Assembly: GCF_002252525.1 (NCBI RefSeq)
Contig: NZ_NNRM01000045.1
Span: forward strand, 55,756 to 119,755
Length of the DNA stretch: 64,000 bases
Source: Brucella pseudogrignonensis
Lineage (GTDB): Bacteria; Pseudomonadota; Alphaproteobacteria; Rhizobiales; Rhizobiaceae
Direction: 5' to 3'
Shown: positions 1 through 8,322 of the stretch, in pieces
How positions within the stretch are numbered: position 1 is the first letter of the stretch
Layout of the letters: every line of letters starts with the position of its first letter
Position numbers and translations under genes: made by a program
The notes under the pieces: model-generated
Seen by the model: the letters and a program-made list of their open reading frames with translations, nothing else
What the model was told of the DNA's origin: nothing
Database searches by the model: none

Positions 1-722
1 GGGAAAAGCTCGACTTCCTGCTTAAAGTGCAGATGATTTTTCAGGACCCATTCGCATCGCTTGATCCAAGAATGAAGGTTCATGAGATTGTTGCAGAAGC
101 GCTGAAGGTTCACAAACTAGCGCCAAAAAACCAGATATCTGGAATGGTAGACCGCGCACTGGAAGAGGTCGGTCTTGATATCGCTTATCGCGAACGCTAT
201 CCGCATCAATTTTCCGGTGGTCAGCGACAGCGTATCGGCATTGCGCGTGCGCTCGCTGTCAAACCGGATTTTCTTGTTTGCGATGAGCCTGTTTCTGCGC
301 TCGACGTTTCTATCCAGGCGCAGGTCATCAACCTATTTATGGATCTGCGTGACCGATACGGCCTGACATATCTTTTTGTCAGTCATGATCTGGGTGTGGT
401 TCGTCACATAAGCGACCGTATTGCGATCATGTATCTTGGCCGAATTGTTGAGATCGGCTCAGCCGCTGACATTTTTGCCAATCCAGCACATCCCTATAGC
501 GCCGCGTTGTTGAATGCTAGCCCGTCTGTCAAACGGCGTAAGCGCAATTTTGAGCCGCTGAAGGGTGATTTACCTTCTCCACTTGCACCACCCAGCGGCT
601 GTCCTTTCCACCCGCGCTGCGCACAGGCCATGTCCGTGTGCCGTGACCATCGTCCCGAGCTTAAAGAAGTCACCTCTCGTCAAAGTGTGGCGTGCCATTT
701 GCATAATCTGGAGTTTCAATGA
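1..722 (+). CDS. Oligopeptide/dipeptide ABC transporter ATP-binding protein (5' partial)
   Basis: This is the C-terminal part of an OppF/DppF-type ATPase that powers import of peptides or similar solutes at the inner membrane. The reading frame is open to the left window edge, so the Walker A region lies outside. Visible are the Q-loop (IFQDPFASLDPRM), the ABC signature FSGGQRQRIGIARAL, Walker B LVCDEPVSALD, the H-loop VSHDLGVV, and the C-terminal oligopeptide-transporter extension with GCPFHPRC. A GTG at 27 could be read as a start but would remove the nucleotide-binding P-loop, so the gene is partial rather than short. It overlaps the next gene by 4 bases (ATGA), which points to one operon with the hydrolase and amidohydrolase downstream. 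Confidence 0.93.
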   Translation, partial: EKLDFLLKVQMIFQDPFASLDPRMKVHEIVAEALKVHKLAPKNQISGMVDRALEEVGLDIAYRERYPHQFSGGQRQRIGIARALAVKPDFLVCDEPVSALDVSIQAQVINLFMDLRDRYGLTYLFVSHDLGVVRHISDRIAIMYLGRIVEIGSAADIFANPAHPYSAALLNASPSVKRRKRNFEPLKGDLPSPLAPPSGCPFHPRCAQAMSVCRDHRPELKEVTSRQSVACHLHNLEFQ

Positions 723-1591
723 TTACCTCTTCGCTTAATCCAGAAGTCGGGAGAAGCGTTTTGCCTTTTCTCGACAGGTTTCACCCTGATCGCCCATTGG
801 AGGTAAACTTCTACCGACCAGCACACTATAAGCCGGGCAATCCTGTGGTTATTGTGCAGCATGGAATGCTACGCAACGGTGATGAGTACCGGGATTTCTG
901 GATAGCTGCTGCTGAAAAACACGGGCTATTGATTGCTGCGCCAACCTTCTCGGATGCAGCGTTCCCGATGGCTGAAAGCTATAATAATGGGCTTGTTTTA
1001 GATTCGGTTGGACGGGTTCGTGACCAGCAGGAATGGTTGTATGGGGTTCCTGCTCGGGTGTTTGCTGCATTGAAAGCATCTGGAGCAACCGACCAGGACA
1101 GCGCTTACCTTTATGGCCATTCCGCAGGTGGACAATTTGCACATCGCCTGCTCGCAACACAGCCGACTTACCCTTTTTGTGCGGTCATCGCTGCAAACCC
1201 GGGTTGGTATACATTGCCAGATATGGAGCGATCCTTTCCTGAAGGGATGGGGGGAGTTGGTTTGTCCGATGAACAACTCGCGCGCTGGTTTGCCTATCCA
1301 ATGCACATATTTGCTGGCGATCAGGATATCGTTGAAGACGATCCGAACCTTCCGTCTCAGCCCGAAGCATTAGCGCAAGGGCCTTCACGTTTTAAGCGCG
1401 CGCATTTTGTATATGCTTTTGCGATGGCGCAGGCCAAAAAGCGTGACCTGCCTTTCAATTGGAAACTAATAGACATTCAAGGTGTCGGTCATGACGGCGC
1501 TGCAATGTCTCGGGCTGCTGCAGCCTTTTGGTTTGAAGACAGAATTCCGCCTGCAAGTGAACTTGTTTTTGATGACGCAGCGCAGCTCTAG
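719..1591 (+). CDS. Alpha/beta hydrolase fold protein
   Basis: This 290-residue protein is a probable serine hydrolase of unknown substrate. It shows the nucleophile elbow GHSAG (Ser about 135), an oxyanion-type HG near residue 48, a candidate acid in AGDQDIVED (Asp about 201-203) and a candidate catalytic His in GVGHDG (about 258). No signal peptide is visible, so it is probably cytoplasmic. Its ATG overlaps the stop of the ABC ATPase gene, and the M20 amidohydrolase starts 21 bases downstream. The context suggests that it processes a compound brought in by the ABC importer, perhaps an ester or amide. That role is inference; the fold assignment is firm. Confidence 0.85.
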   Translation: MITSSLNPEVGRSVLPFLDRFHPDRPLEVNFYRPAHYKPGNPVVIVQHGMLRNGDEYRDFWIAAAEKHGLLIAAPTFSDAAFPMAESYNNGLVLDSVGRVRDQQEWLYGVPARVFAALKASGATDQDSAYLYGHSAGGQFAHRLLATQPTYPFCAVIAANPGWYTLPDMERSFPEGMGGVGLSDEQLARWFAYPMHIFAGDQDIVEDDPNLPSQPEALAQGPSRFKRAHFVYAFAMAQAKKRDLPFNWKLIDIQGVGHDGAAMSRAAAAFWFEDRIPPASELVFDDAAQL

Positions 1592-1612
1592 AAGCAGAAG
1601 TTGGAATGTGTG

Positions 1613-3037
1613 ATGAATGCAAATAATCGAATAGACCTCTGGCAAAAAGTCGATGATGAAAAAGAACGACTAATCGAGCTGAGTGATCGCGTTTGGGGCA
1701 TGCCGGAGGTGTGCTATACAGAATTTCGTTCCATGGCCGAACATAAAGCGGAGCTTCTGCATCATGGCTTTCGCGTCACGGAAGGGGTAGCAGACATTCC
1801 AACCTCCGTTATCGGTGAGGCGGGGCAGGGCGGACCAGTTATCGCATTTCTAGGCGAGTTTGATGCGCTTCCCGGTCTCAGCCAAGAGGCAGGCGTGGCC
1901 GAGTGCAGACCGTTGGAAGTTGGCGGCCATGGCCATGGCTGTGGGCATAATCTTCTTGGTTCTGGCGCTATGCTAGCCGCAATTGCGCTCAAGAATTACC
2001 TTGCCGAGAAAGGCATTGCTGGGCGCGTACGCTATTATGGTTGCCCTGCAGAAGAGGGTGGCGCGGCGAAAACCTTTATGGTTCGTTCAGGCGCATTCGA
2101 CGACGTGGATGTTGCGATCTCATGGCACCCTTACAGTTTCTGGGAAGTTGCGCCAGCACTTTCTCTCGCGAACACGCGTGCAGATTTCACGTTCAAAGGG
2201 CGTGCAGCCCATGCCGCAGCTGCACCCCATTTGGGGCGCAGTGCGCTTGACGCGCTTGAGCTGATGAGCGTCGGCGTCAATTATATGCGCGAGCATATGC
2301 CATCTGACGCGCGAGTCCACTCTGCAATTCTTGATACAGGTGGTATTGCGCCGAATGTTGTCCAAGCAAATGCGCGTGTTCGATATTCAATCCGCGCAAT
2401 GGAATTGCAGGACATGCATGATCTTGTTCATCGTGTGCATAAGATTGCGCAGGGTGCAGCCATGATGACTGAGACAACCGTCGAGATGAAAATAGTAAGC
2501 GCGGTATCCAATACGTTGGATAATAAGCCGCTGGAACACGCGCTCCACACGGCTATGGATGAATTGGGCGTACCCGATTTTGACAGTCAAGATCGTGCCT
2601 TTGCCCGTGAAATTCGGAAAACTTTCTCTGAAAAGGACATAGCCTCGGTCTATAAAGCGATAGGTTTGCCAATCACCGATGAGCCGCTCGCAAACTTCTT
2701 AACCCCCGAGAACACCAATCGTAAGCCATTCATCGGGTCGACTGATATAGGTGATGTGAGCTGGGTTGTCCCGACGGTTCAGGTACATGCCCCGACAGTC
2801 GCCATCGGCACGCCCTTTCATACGTGGCAGATTGTTGCCCAAGGTAAATCACCGGCAGCCCATAAGGCGATGGTGCATGCAGCAAAAGCGATGGCTGTTA
2901 CTGGACTGAATGTAATAACCGACCCGCTTTTGTTGAAAAATGCGAAAGCAGCGTTGGCAGAACATACGTCCAGAACACCCTACATTTCCCCGCTTGGTTC
3001 GGATGTCTCGCCACCATTGGATATGTCACGCGGATAG
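1613..3037 (+). CDS. M20 family amidohydrolase, AbgB-like
   Basis: This is a zinc-dependent amidohydrolase of peptidase family M20, closest in layout to AbgB, the p-aminobenzoyl-glutamate hydrolase subunit. The metal-binding motif HGHGCGHN lies near residues 106-113, followed by the catalytic/metal Glu pair in CPAEEGG, a His in SWHPYSF and a late His in GTPFHTWQ. The length (474 residues) fits AbgB. I chose ATG 1613; TTG 1601 and GTG 1610 are in frame just upstream. Being last in the ABC/hydrolase operon, it may cleave an imported N-acyl amino acid or folate breakdown product, but the exact substrate cannot be read from sequence. Confidence 0.87.
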   Translation: MNANNRIDLWQKVDDEKERLIELSDRVWGMPEVCYTEFRSMAEHKAELLHHGFRVTEGVADIPTSVIGEAGQGGPVIAFLGEFDALPGLSQEAGVAECRPLEVGGHGHGCGHNLLGSGAMLAAIALKNYLAEKGIAGRVRYYGCPAEEGGAAKTFMVRSGAFDDVDVAISWHPYSFWEVAPALSLANTRADFTFKGRAAHAAAAPHLGRSALDALELMSVGVNYMREHMPSDARVHSAILDTGGIAPNVVQANARVRYSIRAMELQDMHDLVHRVHKIAQGAAMMTETTVEMKIVSAVSNTLDNKPLEHALHTAMDELGVPDFDSQDRAFAREIRKTFSEKDIASVYKAIGLPITDEPLANFLTPENTNRKPFIGSTDIGDVSWVVPTVQVHAPTVAIGTPFHTWQIVAQGKSPAAHKAMVHAAKAMAVTGLNVITDPLLLKNAKAALAEHTSRTPYISPLGSDVSPPLDMSRG

Positions 3038-3136
3038 GTTCTGTCCAAACTCGCAGGGCGATTGGAAATGAATGGTGGTTTTGATGGCTGTGCGGGAGAC
3101 GATAAAAGTAATCGCTGGTTATCATGCAAAAAACAA

Positions 3137-4381
3137 TTACAGGGCAAGTCCATTGCCCCGTAATCTCCGTAAAATATAGAATGTCAAAGCGATCCCGAGT
3201 GCAGAGAGTACGGTTGCCAGTGTGAAAAGATCGGCATATCCAAATTTATCTGCAAGATAACCAGCCACCGAGGAACCAACAAGATAAATCAGCAGTTCGG
3301 CACAGGCGAGGATTGTGAAATCCGTGCCTGGCTGGTCGGAGGAAGATGCTTTCATGAACAGCGAGTAGATTGCGACCAGTTCCATATAGCGCAGAAAGGT
3401 TTGGATTGCTGACACAGTCATAGCAATCGTCACACCCGGCCAGATTTCTGCAGCATTGAAGCTGAAAGCAAGGAAGCAGAGGCTGCGCAATAATCCAAGC
3501 AGAATGAGCGCTGAGAAAAGCCCTGTCCAGCGGATCAGCAGCGCGGCCAAAACAGCTCCAATCATACCAGCAGTCGCAGCGGCAGCTCCAGAAAGATAGC
3601 CAATCCACGATAACGGCAGCCCGATATCCACGAGATAGCTGCCTTCCATCCCCCTTACCATGCCTTCGCTCGCCCGATAGGTCAGGGCAAAGCAAAGGAT
3701 GAGCCACGCGTTCGGCTGCTGGAAGAAACGTTTCAGGCTTGCGCGCGGCTTTTCCCGAGACTGCTTCTGATCACTTGTTTCTTGCATCCAGAACCCTGCC
3801 AGAAGTGGCAGGAGTGAAAGAGCGGAAACGATGAAAATCGTTGGACGCCAGCCGATCTTGTGGAAGAGAACCAGTGCCAGCGTGCCACCCACGATGACAC
3901 CAAGCGCAACTGCCCCGGCCTGAATTGCATTGCCGGTGGCACGTGTTTTATCGTTAAGATGACGCACAGCATAGCCGTCGGTCGCAATGTCCTGCAAAGA
4001 GGAGAGAAGCGTTATACATAGGCAGATCGCAAATAGCGCACCCGCCTGTTGCGGTTCTACGAAAGCCATACAAGCAATGCCGAAAGAGACAAGAAGCTGA
4101 GTAACAACGACCCAGCTTCGCCGGTGCCCCCAGCTTGCGATCAGCGGATAGCGATCCACCAGCGGTGCGATCGCGAATTTTGCGATCAGGGGTATCATCA
4201 GGAGATAGAAAAGCCCGATAGCCGTGCGCGAGGCACCGCTTTCGCGCATCAGTGGGGGCAATGCCACCAATAGAAGATAGGTCGGGATGCCCTGCGCGAG
4301 ATAAAGCCCTCCGAGAACGGTATAAAGGCGCGCGTTGGCGCCTTTAGTCTTTGTCGGTAGCATGTCTTGTTGTGCGATCAT
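3137..4381 (-). CDS. RhtX/FptX-family siderophore permease (MFS)
   Basis: This 414-residue inner-membrane protein has about 12 hydrophobic segments. Its N-terminus (LYLAQGIPTYLLLVALPPL) is typical of the RhtX/FptX group, single-polypeptide permeases that carry a ferri-siderophore across the inner membrane without an ABC system. Known members serve rhizobactin 1021 and pyochelin. Its ATG overlaps the stop of the upstream TonB-dependent receptor by one base (TGATG), so the two are probably translationally coupled. With the outer-membrane receptor and the AraC regulator it forms a complete uptake module. No siderophore biosynthesis genes are in the window, so use of a foreign siderophore is possible. 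Confidence 0.88.
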   Translation of the reverse strand: MIAQQDMLPTKTKGANARLYTVLGGLYLAQGIPTYLLLVALPPLMRESGASRTAIGLFYLLMIPLIAKFAIAPLVDRYPLIASWGHRRSWVVVTQLLVSFGIACMAFVEPQQAGALFAICLCITLLSSLQDIATDGYAVRHLNDKTRATGNAIQAGAVALGVIVGGTLALVLFHKIGWRPTIFIVSALSLLPLLAGFWMQETSDQKQSREKPRASLKRFFQQPNAWLILCFALTYRASEGMVRGMEGSYLVDIGLPLSWIGYLSGAAAATAGMIGAVLAALLIRWTGLFSALILLGLLRSLCFLAFSFNAAEIWPGVTIAMTVSAIQTFLRYMELVAIYSLFMKASSSDQPGTDFTILACAELLIYLVGSSVAGYLADKFGYADLFTLATVLSALGIALTFYILRRLRGNGLAL

Positions 4382-6609
4382 CAGAAGTTTTTGCTCAAAG
4401 CGAGGGCGAAAGTCCTGCCGCGGCCCTTGTAGTCGAAGATTTCTTCAGGTGCGAGTGCCCCATAAAGTGCTTTGGCCCGTGACCCCCAGACAGTGTTATA
4501 TTCCTTGTTGAACAGGTTGTGCACACCGAAATTCACTGTCATGTCGGCCTTTTCAACGTGATAAGAGCCGATGAGATCAAACAGCGTGTAACCTTCGATC
4601 TTGTAACCGGAGTTGTCTCCCAGATCGAAGACGTGCTGACCTTGTAAGCGCAGATTAAGTGTTTCATTGCCCCAGCCTATATGGCCACCGAGTTTGGAAA
4701 CGCTGGCAGAGCCGATCGTATCCTTGACCCAGTCACCATCCTGATCAACTTCGGTACGTACCCATTGACCCAGAATGCCTACATCGAAGCCATGATTAAG
4801 TTTCATGCCCGCTTTGCCTTCGATGCCATAGACCCGACGTTCATTATCCTCAAGTTCGACTGCCAGTGTAGTACGATTGAGTACAATGGAGCGATCGGAG
4901 GTGGAGTAGAAGCCTGCAGCCTCCAGATTATAGGTGCCATCATCAAGACGGTAGCCGATTTCGAAGGAATTGGTTTTGATCGCTTCAAGAGCAGAATTTG
5001 CAACATTCACGCCACTTAGCAACGTGTAATGGCCACCCGACAACGAGTAGGCACCATAACCATAGTACTTTGCCGGATCGGGCAGCTCAAAGCCCTGGCT
5101 GAAATTTGCATAGACCTGCTGTGTATTGGTCAGGCTATAGGTTGCGCCGGCGTTGAATAAGAAGGCGTCGTAATCGACCGAGCCGCCCGGAATTGAATCG
5201 GCAGAGGTCGCTGTCCCGTTGAGAATAGCGATCTGTTGCGCCGCGCCAACAAAGTCGCCAACTTCCGTTTTGGTGTACTGATAGCGCACGCCGCCATTGA
5301 AGGTAAGACGGTCTGTTGCTTCATAGGAGGCCTCTACGAAGCCAGCAAAGGTGGTAACCTCAATTTTTGGATAAAGGCCGGTAATGCCTGCTGTCTGAAA
5401 GTCCATCGCGCCGCTTTGCAGTGCCTTGCTCATATTGAAGATATGTTGGTTTGAAGAAAGTGAATCTCTATCAGCATCAACACCGTAGGTAACACGCAAT
5501 CCGTCAAGCGGCTCGGAGATGAGTGCGGCCTTCATGCCATAATAATCTGTGTCCTGCGCGCTGCCGTAAAAGTAGGTCGAGCTTGGGAACGGATGAAAGT
5601 TGATCTTCTCGCTGCGATAGAAGCCTTGCAAGAGTAACTGCTGGCCGAAGAAGTCATTATCCGTATAGGTCGCATTTAACATAGACCGGCGTGTGCGCGG
5701 GTTGAAATCCGAATTATAGCCATCTCGCGTTTCGATGAGGCTTGGATTGCGCAGTCCAGCCAGAAATTGCCCGAAGTAAACGCTGTAATCGGATTTCTGC
5801 TCGGAGTTAAAGTATTGTCCGCTGACCTCCAGCCGTCTGTCTGGGTCAAACTGGAAACCTGCGCTGCCCATAAGATCGATACGTCGGTTGAAAGCCGTCG
5901 AAGTTTGGGTGATGTCAGGCACAACCATTGTACCATCGGCGTCGTAAAACGCACCACTACGGTTACCTGCCAGCGACAATCGGGCGTCCCATGTTTCGCT
6001 GTTATAAGTGACAGCTGCTGCGCCGTTGCGATCCAGGTCATTGCCAGCGCGGAATCCGCTTTCTATGCCTGCCGTGATCTCGCCATGCAAACCGTCCGGC
6101 GCGTCCTTGCCTTTTTTGGTGATGATATTGATGATGCCGCCGGTGGCATTGCCGCCATAGAGCGACGTCGCACCAGAAAGAACTTCGATCCGTTCTATGT
6201 TGAATGGATCGATAGAATCAAACTGACGGCTCAGTCCGCTGGCAGAATTCATCGATATCCCGTCGATGAGCACCAGGGCGGTGCGTCCGCGCAGGTTTTG
6301 CCCATACGAGGTGCGTGACCCTCGGCTGACCGGATCAAAGCTTGGTATTTCCTGAGCCAAAATCTGTTGGATGGTTTCGCCTGAACGCGCGCGCATCTGG
6401 ATCTGTTGTGCTTCAACAACATAGACGGTGCGGGCCGTCTCTGAAATCTGCTGTCCACCGCGGCTCCCGGTAATCGTGATGGCGTTCAGTACCGTCACTT
6501 TGCCGGTCTCAGTCTCCGTTTCGGTCGCTGTTTGCGCCAATGCTTGTGCAGCGACGCTGCCGGCCGCCACCAAGGCGACAACCGAAATCCCGAGATATTT
6601 GTTGTGCAT
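4381..6609 (-). CDS. TonB-dependent siderophore receptor, IutA/RhtA-like
   Basis: This is an outer-membrane gated barrel that imports a ferric siderophore with energy from TonB. A signal peptide occupies about residues 1-26 and ends in AQALAQ. A plug domain follows with QNLRGRTALVLIDG, SIDPFNIERIEVLSGATSLY and GGIINIITKKG, strongly like the aerobactin/rhizobactin receptors IutA and RhtA. The C-terminus ends in Phe (LALSKNF), as expected for barrel insertion. I chose ATG 6609 because GGAG stands 8 bases upstream and the signal peptide then begins cleanly; ATG 6627 and a TTG at 6633 are in frame. A citrate-hydroxamate siderophore is the likely ligand (inference). Confidence 0.93.
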   Translation of the reverse strand: MHNKYLGISVVALVAAGSVAAQALAQTATETETETGKVTVLNAITITGSRGGQQISETARTVYVVEAQQIQMRARSGETIQQILAQEIPSFDPVSRGSRTSYGQNLRGRTALVLIDGISMNSASGLSRQFDSIDPFNIERIEVLSGATSLYGGNATGGIINIITKKGKDAPDGLHGEITAGIESGFRAGNDLDRNGAAAVTYNSETWDARLSLAGNRSGAFYDADGTMVVPDITQTSTAFNRRIDLMGSAGFQFDPDRRLEVSGQYFNSEQKSDYSVYFGQFLAGLRNPSLIETRDGYNSDFNPRTRRSMLNATYTDNDFFGQQLLLQGFYRSEKINFHPFPSSTYFYGSAQDTDYYGMKAALISEPLDGLRVTYGVDADRDSLSSNQHIFNMSKALQSGAMDFQTAGITGLYPKIEVTTFAGFVEASYEATDRLTFNGGVRYQYTKTEVGDFVGAAQQIAILNGTATSADSIPGGSVDYDAFLFNAGATYSLTNTQQVYANFSQGFELPDPAKYYGYGAYSLSGGHYTLLSGVNVANSALEAIKTNSFEIGYRLDDGTYNLEAAGFYSTSDRSIVLNRTTLAVELEDNERRVYGIEGKAGMKLNHGFDVGILGQWVRTEVDQDGDWVKDTIGSASVSKLGGHIGWGNETLNLRLQGQHVFDLGDNSGYKIEGYTLFDLIGSYHVEKADMTVNFGVHNLFNKEYNTVWGSRAKALYGALAPEEIFDYKGRGRTFALALSKNF

Positions 6610-6720
6610 GAATTTCTCCAAGGACATGAGCAACGCTGTATGTGCCCTTCGTCCAGTATTTTCTAAAGAGGACTATTCTCATCATGTTTAATTCATTAAA
6701 AGACGGATAGCTTGGAGACG

Positions 6721-6758
6721 AGCGAACCGGGAATGGATTAAAGCGAACCTTGAAGAGT
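6721..6758 (+). promoter_or_regulatory. Direct-repeat operator candidate for the AraC regulator
   Basis: Two copies of AGCGAACC lie at 6721-6728 and 6742-6749, exactly 21 bases apart, which is two helical turns. Similarity extends past the octamer (GGGAATGG against TTGAAGAG). Tandem sites on one face of the helix are the usual binding pattern of AraC-family activators. The site lies in the divergent gap between the receptor gene and the regulator gene, some 110 bases upstream of the receptor ATG and close to the regulator ATG. It could therefore serve activation of uptake and autoregulation. The binding partner is inferred. Confidence 0.5.
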
Positions 6759-6771
6759 TTTTGCACTGGAT

Positions 6772-7725
6772 ATGATGGGAACTGTTAAACCACAAAAATT
6801 CGGCAGCGCAGCCTCAAGGGCGACAGATGGGTTGAAGCCCTGCCTTAAGATCCTGCGAGATATGATTGGTATGCCTTCGGTCTCACCGGTTCAGGGTGAT
6901 CTGTCAAAGGTGCGCGGACTATTTTGGAACCATGGATCGCTGGCGCTTACCACGATCTATTTTCCGCTGATCCACACACGTCTTTCGGCGCCGGGCTCTC
7001 GGGATTCAGGCGTCATAATTCTGCGTGCAATGAGTGGTCCGGTTCAAGTGGAGCAGGGACAAATCCGGCTTGATCTAGCAAAAGGCGATGCCATTTTTAT
7101 GCCATCGGATGTGCCACTTTCGTTAAGCCTTCCGGAGGGAGGGCGTTTGGATTGCGCTTATCTGCCATCGGCGGCCATCACTCAAATCAAGGCAGAAGTT
7201 TCCTGTTTATTTTGGCAACCGCTCCCTATCACCTATCTGCCTTTTCAACTGCTGGTGACCTATGCGGGTTATCTCTTGCAGCAGGAATATCAGACCGAAA
7301 GCGACGCCGAGATTATGGTCAATCACTTTTACGAGTTACTACCCATACTGGCAGCAAACCTGAAGGCAGGAAGTAAACAACGGGTTTTGACAGGGCGCAT
7401 GGGGGCTATAAAAGCTAGGATTGATGCCCGGATCATGGATGCGGGCTTCTCGATAATGGAGCTTGCACAGTCTGAGGGGATAACTGCGCGTGCTATCCAG
7501 AAGCTGTTTAAACGAGAGAATACCACATTCTCTCGTTATCTGCTTGAACGCAGGCTTGATACGGCGAAGTCTGCAATATTGCATAATGATACATCTGCCA
7601 TAGCGAAAATTGCTTATGGTGTCGGATTTGATGATCCAGCTTATTTCAGCAGGGCGTTTCGCAATTATTACGGCGTCAGCCCATCTGATTTAAGGCGTCA
7701 AATCGCGCGCAGCGTATCGGGGTAA
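6772..7725 (+). CDS. AraC-family transcriptional regulator of siderophore uptake
   Basis: This 317-residue protein has a C-terminal AraC-type double helix-turn-helix (about residues 215-312), with FSIMELAQSEGITARAIQ as the first motif and IAKIAYGVGFDDPAYFSRAF as the second. The N-terminal part contains a cupin-like stretch (VEQGQIRLDLAKGDAIFMPS) that probably senses a ligand. It is divergent from the receptor and permease genes, like RhrA next to rhizobactin uptake genes, so it is likely to activate them when the siderophore is present. Several Met codons precede the conserved part (residues 1, 2, 27 and 30), so the exact start is not certain. The direct repeats just upstream may be its target. 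Confidence 0.86.
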   Translation: MMGTVKPQKFGSAASRATDGLKPCLKILRDMIGMPSVSPVQGDLSKVRGLFWNHGSLALTTIYFPLIHTRLSAPGSRDSGVIILRAMSGPVQVEQGQIRLDLAKGDAIFMPSDVPLSLSLPEGGRLDCAYLPSAAITQIKAEVSCLFWQPLPITYLPFQLLVTYAGYLLQQEYQTESDAEIMVNHFYELLPILAANLKAGSKQRVLTGRMGAIKARIDARIMDAGFSIMELAQSEGITARAIQKLFKRENTTFSRYLLERRLDTAKSAILHNDTSAIAKIAYGVGFDDPAYFSRAFRNYYGVSPSDLRRQIARSVSG

Positions 7726-8074
7726 CGGCCATCGTTACGAGTAATCCGCGATCATGATCGTAGTTAAGCGGATGCGCGTTTTAGCTTTAGAACAATTCGA
7801 CCGAAGCGCATAATACTTATAATAATAAATATTCAATTATCAGGACTGTAATTTCTTGTTCAGCAGTTAGTATATCTGCAGACCGGCTTTTACTGCATTT
7901 TGTATCGGCTGAAAATGGCTTTCAATGGATCAAGGCAATACCGAAGAACGGCAATAGCTCTTTCTAAAGCTCGAGACTTAGGCTCACTTTGGTTCCGAAG
8001 CGGGTCCGTCAAAAGCCATAAAAGCACAATAGAGATACTGTGTTGCTTTAAGATTTTGATTTTGTATTTAAAAA
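7726..8074. other. Intergenic region without recognised gene
   Basis: About 350 bases lie between the AraC regulator and the tRNA gene. The stretch is A+T-richer than its surroundings near 7800-7880. I found no ORF with a plausible start and family, no clear terminator hairpin and no known RNA motif. The run of T residues just past the tRNA 3' end (minus strand) may help end tRNA transcription. Confidence 0.5.
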
Positions 8075-8150
8075 TGGTGCCGCTTAGCAGACTCGAACTG
8101 CTGACCCCATCATTACGAATGATGTGCTCTACCAACTGAGCTAAAGCGGC
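8075..8150 (-). tRNA. tRNA-Thr (anticodon CGT)
   Basis: Read on the minus strand, this 76-base gene folds as a cloverleaf. The acceptor stem is GCCGCTT/AAGCGGC, the D arm begins GCTCAGTTGGTAGAGC, the anticodon stem is CATCA/TGATG around loop TTCGTAA, and the T arm is AGCAG-TTCGAGT-CTGCT. The anticodon CGT reads ACG (Thr). The 3' CCA is encoded in the DNA (TGG at 8075-8077 on the plus strand). A possible promoter lies upstream, with -35 TTGGTT at 8215-8220 and -10 CATAAT at 8191-8196 on the minus strand, 18 bases apart. No integrase or partial att copy is seen next to it. Confidence 0.97.
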
Positions 8151-8322
8151 CCGGAACTAACGTTCCATATCCTCGAAAGGATATCGATCAATTATGACCG
8201 AACGGTGCGCTGATAACCAATAGCATCAAGGAAAGCAAGGTCCAAAACGAACATTCTGCATGTTTGTCTCAGACCTTTTCAAATGATCCGCTCTCCGTGC
8301 ATCAATCTTGGGGCAGGGCGCG

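Noticed and set aside
6655-6695. Fur, Irr or RirA box upstream of the siderophore receptor
   Set aside because: TTTAGAA-like and GATGAGAATAG-like words occur, but none forms a full symmetric box; not strong enough to list.
8075-8150. Genomic island insertion at the tRNA-Thr gene
   Set aside because: No integrase gene and no duplicated tRNA 3' end were found on either side.
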